Below, piece by piece: positions 53,827-56,465 of a DNA stretch of 56,465 nucleotides (its first letter is position 1; every line of letters starts with the position of its first letter). The stretch spans positions 1-56,465 of the forward strand of contig MEPC01000032.1 of the NCBI GenBank assembly GCA_001769655.1. The letters are read 5' to 3'. A program made the position numbers and the translations under genes. The stretch comes from Bacteroidetes bacterium RIFCSPLOWO2_12_FULL_37_12. Lineage in GTDB: Bacteria; Bacteroidota; Bacteroidia; 2-12-FULL-37-12. The notes beneath the pieces are model-generated. The model was not told the origin of the DNA and did no database searches. It worked only from the letters and a program-made list of their open reading frames with translations.

Positions 53827-53996
53827 TTTGCGGAGAATTTGAAAGATTCTTTTAATTATCGTATTTCAAATAAGGACCTCATCACCTGTTTTTTTCCAAG
53901 CCCTAAGCACCCCAATTACCAATAATCACAATCATAAATTGTTAGGGGAAATACAAGCCCTGTTACTCTGCCCGGAGGATGGGGCTTTTTTGTATT
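53827..53996 (-). repeat. Long inverted repeat, right arm
   Basis: Reverse complement of 44778-44940 (see that entry), including an intrinsic-terminator-like hairpin at 53950-53993. Confidence 0.8.
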
Positions 53997-54062
53997 ATGA
54001 ACCGGCTGAAACAAAAAAACATCCTGCAAGTGCAATACATGGCAGGATATCGGAGCCCATAG
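53997..54062 (+). pseudogene. Remnant of a tyrosine recombinase gene
   Basis: Twenty-one codons read MNRLKQKNILQVQYMAGYRSP. They match the segment NWLKQYNLRQVQYMAGHKYIS of the second recombinase (around residue 245-263), also at the DNA level (caatacatggc(a/g)gg). It directly adjoins the inverted-repeat arm. Confidence 0.75.
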
Positions 54063-54084
54063 TGACTATGATAAAATAGATTCA

Positions 54085-54363
54085 GAAAACTTTTAAAAAT
54101 CATGGAAATTAAAATTATTAAAACAGAATATTCACATACTACCTGATTTTATTTCACCAAAGCTCTTTCAAAATTTATTTATTAAAAATATTTTAGAATT
54201 TTATCCATTTAAAGACACCCGTTTTGGCTCTGAAAAACACGCTCTTTTTATTTTTCCATAGAGAATTTAATAACAAAAAACAGGTTAATTAATTGTTAGT
54301 AACTTGTTGAAAATAATTTTTATTAAAATCATTGTGTAAACGAAACAAACGTTTTATGTTTAC
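54085..54363 (+). repeat. Direct repeat D1 (~280 bp)
   Basis: Aligns with 56030-56465 over its whole length with few substitutions, apart from a 157-bp insertion (MITE plus target copy) and a short diverged patch in the second copy. It contains no gene. Its end has gtaaacgaaac...gtttac symmetry. Confidence 0.9.
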
Positions 54364-54854
54364 GGCGTTTTTTAATCGGGAATTGAAATAAATGGATTTC
54401 AATCGGACCCCTCTTCCTATAATCAATCCAAGTACCCCATCTACAAATAAAAAACTTTTTTTTTATAACGGGGTATTCTTCCCTGCCTTTCTGGCGAAAG
54501 GCAGGGATTTTCTTGTATTTGAAAAAGAACCCAGTACGTTGCATAGCTCTTATCCGGCTATCTTTGCATGTGCTGAATGGGTTGATGAAATAATTCATAG
54601 ACACAGAAGTCGTAATGATCAAATGGCAGATTTAAATTTATTAACACATCGTTATTTTACACACGGCAGTAAGTAGATACAATACAAATTAATGGTTTTA
54701 TTTTTTTAATTGATTTCAGTAACCATAGTTGTTATTCAATGTTTTTCACACGTTACAAATTTTTAAAACATAATAACTTAGCTTGAACTTAAAAATATTA
54801 AAAAGTGGCGTAAATTTCAACTAGGATAAGTACGATACTATTTAATAATTTTTT
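54364..54854. other. Gene-poor stretch with a strong palindrome
   Basis: The only notable structure is ccctgcctttc / gaaaggcaggg (54481-54491 and 54496-54506), a common dispersed palindrome. A 94-codon open frame at 54392 runs through it, but I recognise no homology and do not call it. Confidence 0.5.
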
Positions 54855-54971
54855 TACCTTTGTCCATGGTGAGAATGACCACGTACTTCAAGTACCGGTC
54901 CAGAGGTTTATACCGGGGCATCAGAAGATGGGGAACGTAAGATACCCGCAAATCCCATTAACGAGAGTGCC
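54855..54971 (+). ncRNA. Candidate structured small RNA, copy 1 (with promoter box)
   Basis: TACCTTTG (54855-54862) is a perfect -7 box. Five bases later the conserved element starts (54868) and runs 104 nt to 54971. It matches copy 2 with six substitutions and no indels. Visible stems include gtact/agtac, ccggt/accgg, catc-agaa-gatg and ggg..accc. No terminator follows this copy; the promoter of a VapBC-like operon follows within 20 bp. It may thus be a truncated copy or a leader. Confidence 0.5.
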
Positions 54972-54990
54972 ATATAAAATGAAAATTTCG

Positions 54991-54998
54991 TATATTTG
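54991..54998 (+). promoter_or_regulatory. -7 box for the second VapBC operon
   Basis: TATATTTG, a TAnnTTTG match, lies 22 bp before the ATG at 55021. Confidence 0.45.
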
Positions 54999-55020
54999 TA
55001 CTGAACCAATTTAATCAGAA

Positions 55021-55266
55021 ATGAAAGCATTAACTCTTAATGTAAAAAAAGGCAGTGATTACCTCTTGCTTTTGCAACTGGCAAAGCGGTTGGAAATAGA
55101 TGTTTCCGGTAAAAATAAAACCAGCGGGCTAAAAAAAGAGGAAAACGGAAAAAATTTAGCAGGATCTTTGCAAAAAAATAAAACATTAACTCAATTAGTT
55201 GGTCTGTATGATAGTGGAATAAAAACAGGATCTATACACCATGATAAGGAACTATATGGTGAATAA
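55021..55266 (+). CDS. Antitoxin of the second PIN-type TA pair
   Basis: The 81-residue protein (MKALTLNVKKGSDYLLLLQLAKRL.., ending SIHHDKELYGE) has the small, charged form of VapB-like antitoxins with a C-terminal acidic toxin-binding tail. Its end overlaps the PIN gene. It lies between the two copies of the candidate RNA. Confidence 0.78.
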   Translation: MKALTLNVKKGSDYLLLLQLAKRLEIDVSGKNKTSGLKKEENGKNLAGSLQKNKTLTQLVGLYDSGIKTGSIHHDKELYGE

Positions 55267-55672
55267 AATTTTTATAGACACAGGCGCCTTTATTGCGATA
55301 AATGACAAAGCAGATCAATACCATACCATTGCTGTTGAATTCCTTAACGAGCTTATAAGCAAGGGAAACTACCATTTATATACTTCAAATTTTGTTGTTT
55401 CTGAAACTTATACGAGAATTCTTTACCGTTGCAATCCAGCAACCGCTATAAAATTTCTGGACATTATCAACAGAATAAACATAAAACTTATATATTCTGA
55501 TAAAAATACAGAAGAGAGTTGTGTTAAAGATTTTTTAAAGAAATATAAAAACGAAAAAATTTCTTATGTAGATGCCGTAAGTTTTCAGATTATGAAAGAC
55601 AATAATATCACAGATGCATTTACTTTTGATAAACATTTTAGGATTGCAGGTTTTAATTCTCTCCCGCTATAA
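55256..55672 (+). CDS. PIN-domain toxin (VapC family)
   Basis: From the Met at 55256 the 138-residue protein shows FIDTGAFIAIND (first Asp), SNFVVSETYTRIL (Glu), ISYVDAVSFQIM (Asp) and AFTFDKHFRIAGF (Asp), the complete PIN active site. An in-frame Met five codons earlier is less likely. The start overlaps the antitoxin by 11 bases. Expected activity is metal-dependent RNA cleavage. Confidence 0.9.
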   Translation: MVNKIFIDTGAFIAINDKADQYHTIAVEFLNELISKGNYHLYTSNFVVSETYTRILYRCNPATAIKFLDIINRINIKLIYSDKNTEESCVKDFLKKYKNEKISYVDAVSFQIMKDNNITDAFTFDKHFRIAGFNSLPL

Positions 55673-55842
55673 AAAGTGAGAAAGGAAAATAAAAATCCGA
55701 CCAAAAATTTTAACGCCTCACTTTTGCAGATAAGTTCTATAAGACGTTTTTTCAAATCCCGGGTTGGGTGGTTTGTGATAAAATTTGGCATGGTAAATCA
55801 ATATTTATTTTTCCAAATATAGAGGATTTAAACATTAATATG

Positions 55843-55989
55843 TAATTTTGTCTTCGGTGAGAATGACCACGCACTTCAAGTACCGGTCCAGAGGTTTATA
55901 CCGGGGCATCAGAAGATGGGAAACGTAAGATACCCACAAATCCCGTTATCGGGAGTGCCTTCCTCTTTGTGGCATCTCACCTTTTTTTA
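55843..55989 (+). ncRNA. Candidate structured small RNA, copy 2, with promoter box and terminator
   Basis: TAATTTTG at 55843-55850 is a -7 box. The 104-nt element begins five bases later at 55856, exactly as in copy 1, and ends at 55959. Immediately after, gggagtgcc pairs with ggcatctcacc followed by TTTTTTT (to 55988), a plausible intrinsic terminator. The transcript would be about 130 nt. The cccg-ttat-cggg stem is perfect here and weakened in copy 1. I do not recognise the family. No start codon with a long frame lies in it. Confidence 0.6.
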
Positions 55990-56029
55990 ATATGATATTG
56001 TTTACATTCACTACTTTGAAAGGAAAACG

Positions 56030-56465
56030 GAAACCTTTTAAAAATCATGGAAATTAATATTATTAAAACAGAATATTCACATACTACCTGATTTTAGTTC
56101 ACCAAAGCACTTTCAAAATTTATTGCTACTACTCAGGTAGTGGCTTGCCACTCAAGTTTCTAATTTCTATTTTCCATTTCTATTTTCAAATTTCATGAAA
56201 GTAGAAAATGGAAAATAGTAATGGATATTGGAAAATAGAAAATAAAAGGATTCGCCCTAACCTGAGTAGTTGCAATTTATTTTATCAAAATAGATTGAGA
56301 TTTTATCCATTTAAAGACACCCGCTTTGGCTCTGAAAAACACGCTCTTTTTATTTTTCCATAGAGAATTTAATAATAAAAAACAGGTTAATTAATTGTTA
56401 GTAACTTGTTGAAAATAATTTTTATTAAAATCATTGTGTAAACGAAACAAACGTTTTATGTTTAC
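56030..56465 (+). repeat. Direct repeat D2 (continues to the window edge)
   Basis: Second copy of 54085-54363. It is interrupted by a palindromic insertion at 56125-56273. The match extends to the last base of the window. Confidence 0.9.
56125..56273. mobile_element. 149-bp MITE-like palindromic element with 8-bp target duplication
   Basis: Terminal inverted repeats gctactactcaggtag (left) and taacctgagtagttgc (right) pair with about three mismatches. The interior has a second large hairpin (ctattttccatttctattttc and its near-complement). AATTTATT is found on both sides (56117-56124 and 56274-56281) and only once in the uninterrupted copy at 54085-54363. No gene is inside, so transposition would need an enzyme from elsewhere. 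Confidence 0.85.

Noticed and set aside
54392-54676. 94-codon frame on the plus strand
   Set aside because: It runs through a dispersed palindrome, has no recognised motif or promoter, and overlaps an antisense frame of similar quality.
1-56465. tRNA or rRNA genes
   Set aside because: I looked for cloverleaf-like acceptor/T-loop patterns and conserved rRNA blocks and found none; the four-helix-bundle gene is not inside an rRNA.

Overview
The window comes from a low-GC member of the Bacteroidota, probably an uncultured or environmental lineage. The evidence is TAnnTTTG-type -7 promoter boxes in front of many genes, type IX secretion (T9SS) C-terminal sorting domains, Bacteroidota-style RHS/YD-repeat proteins, a FISUMP-domain protein, and few Shine-Dalgarno sequences. 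One core metabolic gene is clear: nspC, carboxynorspermidine decarboxylase. Most of the rest is accessory DNA: three RHS toxin tips, six toxin-antitoxin (TA) loci (one broken), two full tyrosine recombinases plus fragments, one DDE transposase, one REP-associated transposase (RAYT), and many dispersed palindromes.

Region 1 (1-9955) holds the 3' end of an RHS gene with a variable tip, a TPR protein and a short linker. These are followed by a leftward XRE/antitoxin/MazF operon that is divergent from a CHC2-Toprim primase fused to a P-loop ATPase. Two tandem tyrosine recombinases come next; the second lacks catalytic residues. A RelE/ParE-like TA cassette is bracketed by two copies of the recombinase 3' end. 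An ORF6N protein and a non-coding array of long hairpins close the region.

Region 2 (9956-14445) repeats the same layout: RHS tip (papain-like, broken by an in-frame TGA), lipoprotein, the same linker, a leftward XRE-HicB-HicA operon, and the first 42 codons of a second primase. It ends in a DDE transposase that apparently interrupted a winged-helix gene.

Region 3 (14446-44532) is more resident in character: a T9SS-exported PHM-like protein, nspC, a large outer-membrane protein, two small 'intervening-type' genes (GxxExxY and four-helix-bundle) flanked by complementary repeats, and a secreted RHS locus. That locus encodes an 1856-aa RHS partner, a beta-helix protein carrying the partner's displaced C-terminus, two small secreted proteins, a broken ORF6N gene, and a 3990-aa RHS protein. 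The RHS protein has an embedded Ycf48-like propeller and a MepA-like peptidase tip, and a candidate immunity lipoprotein follows it.

Region 4 (44533-56465) is bounded in part by a ~165-bp inverted repeat (44778-44940 and 53827-53996). It contains a broken MazF locus, a VapBC pair, a FISUMP protein whose C-terminus looks like the variable region of a diversity-generating retroelement (no reverse transcriptase is visible here), a RAYT gene with REP-like palindromes, a T9SS lipase-like protein and a truncated dinD. At the right edge are two copies of a 104-nt conserved element, each starting five bases after a promoter box (a candidate small RNA). They flank a second VapBC-type pair and sit inside a ~280-bp direct repeat, one copy of which carries a 149-bp MITE with an 8-bp target duplication. 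All functional calls come from reading the sequence; no database search was run.
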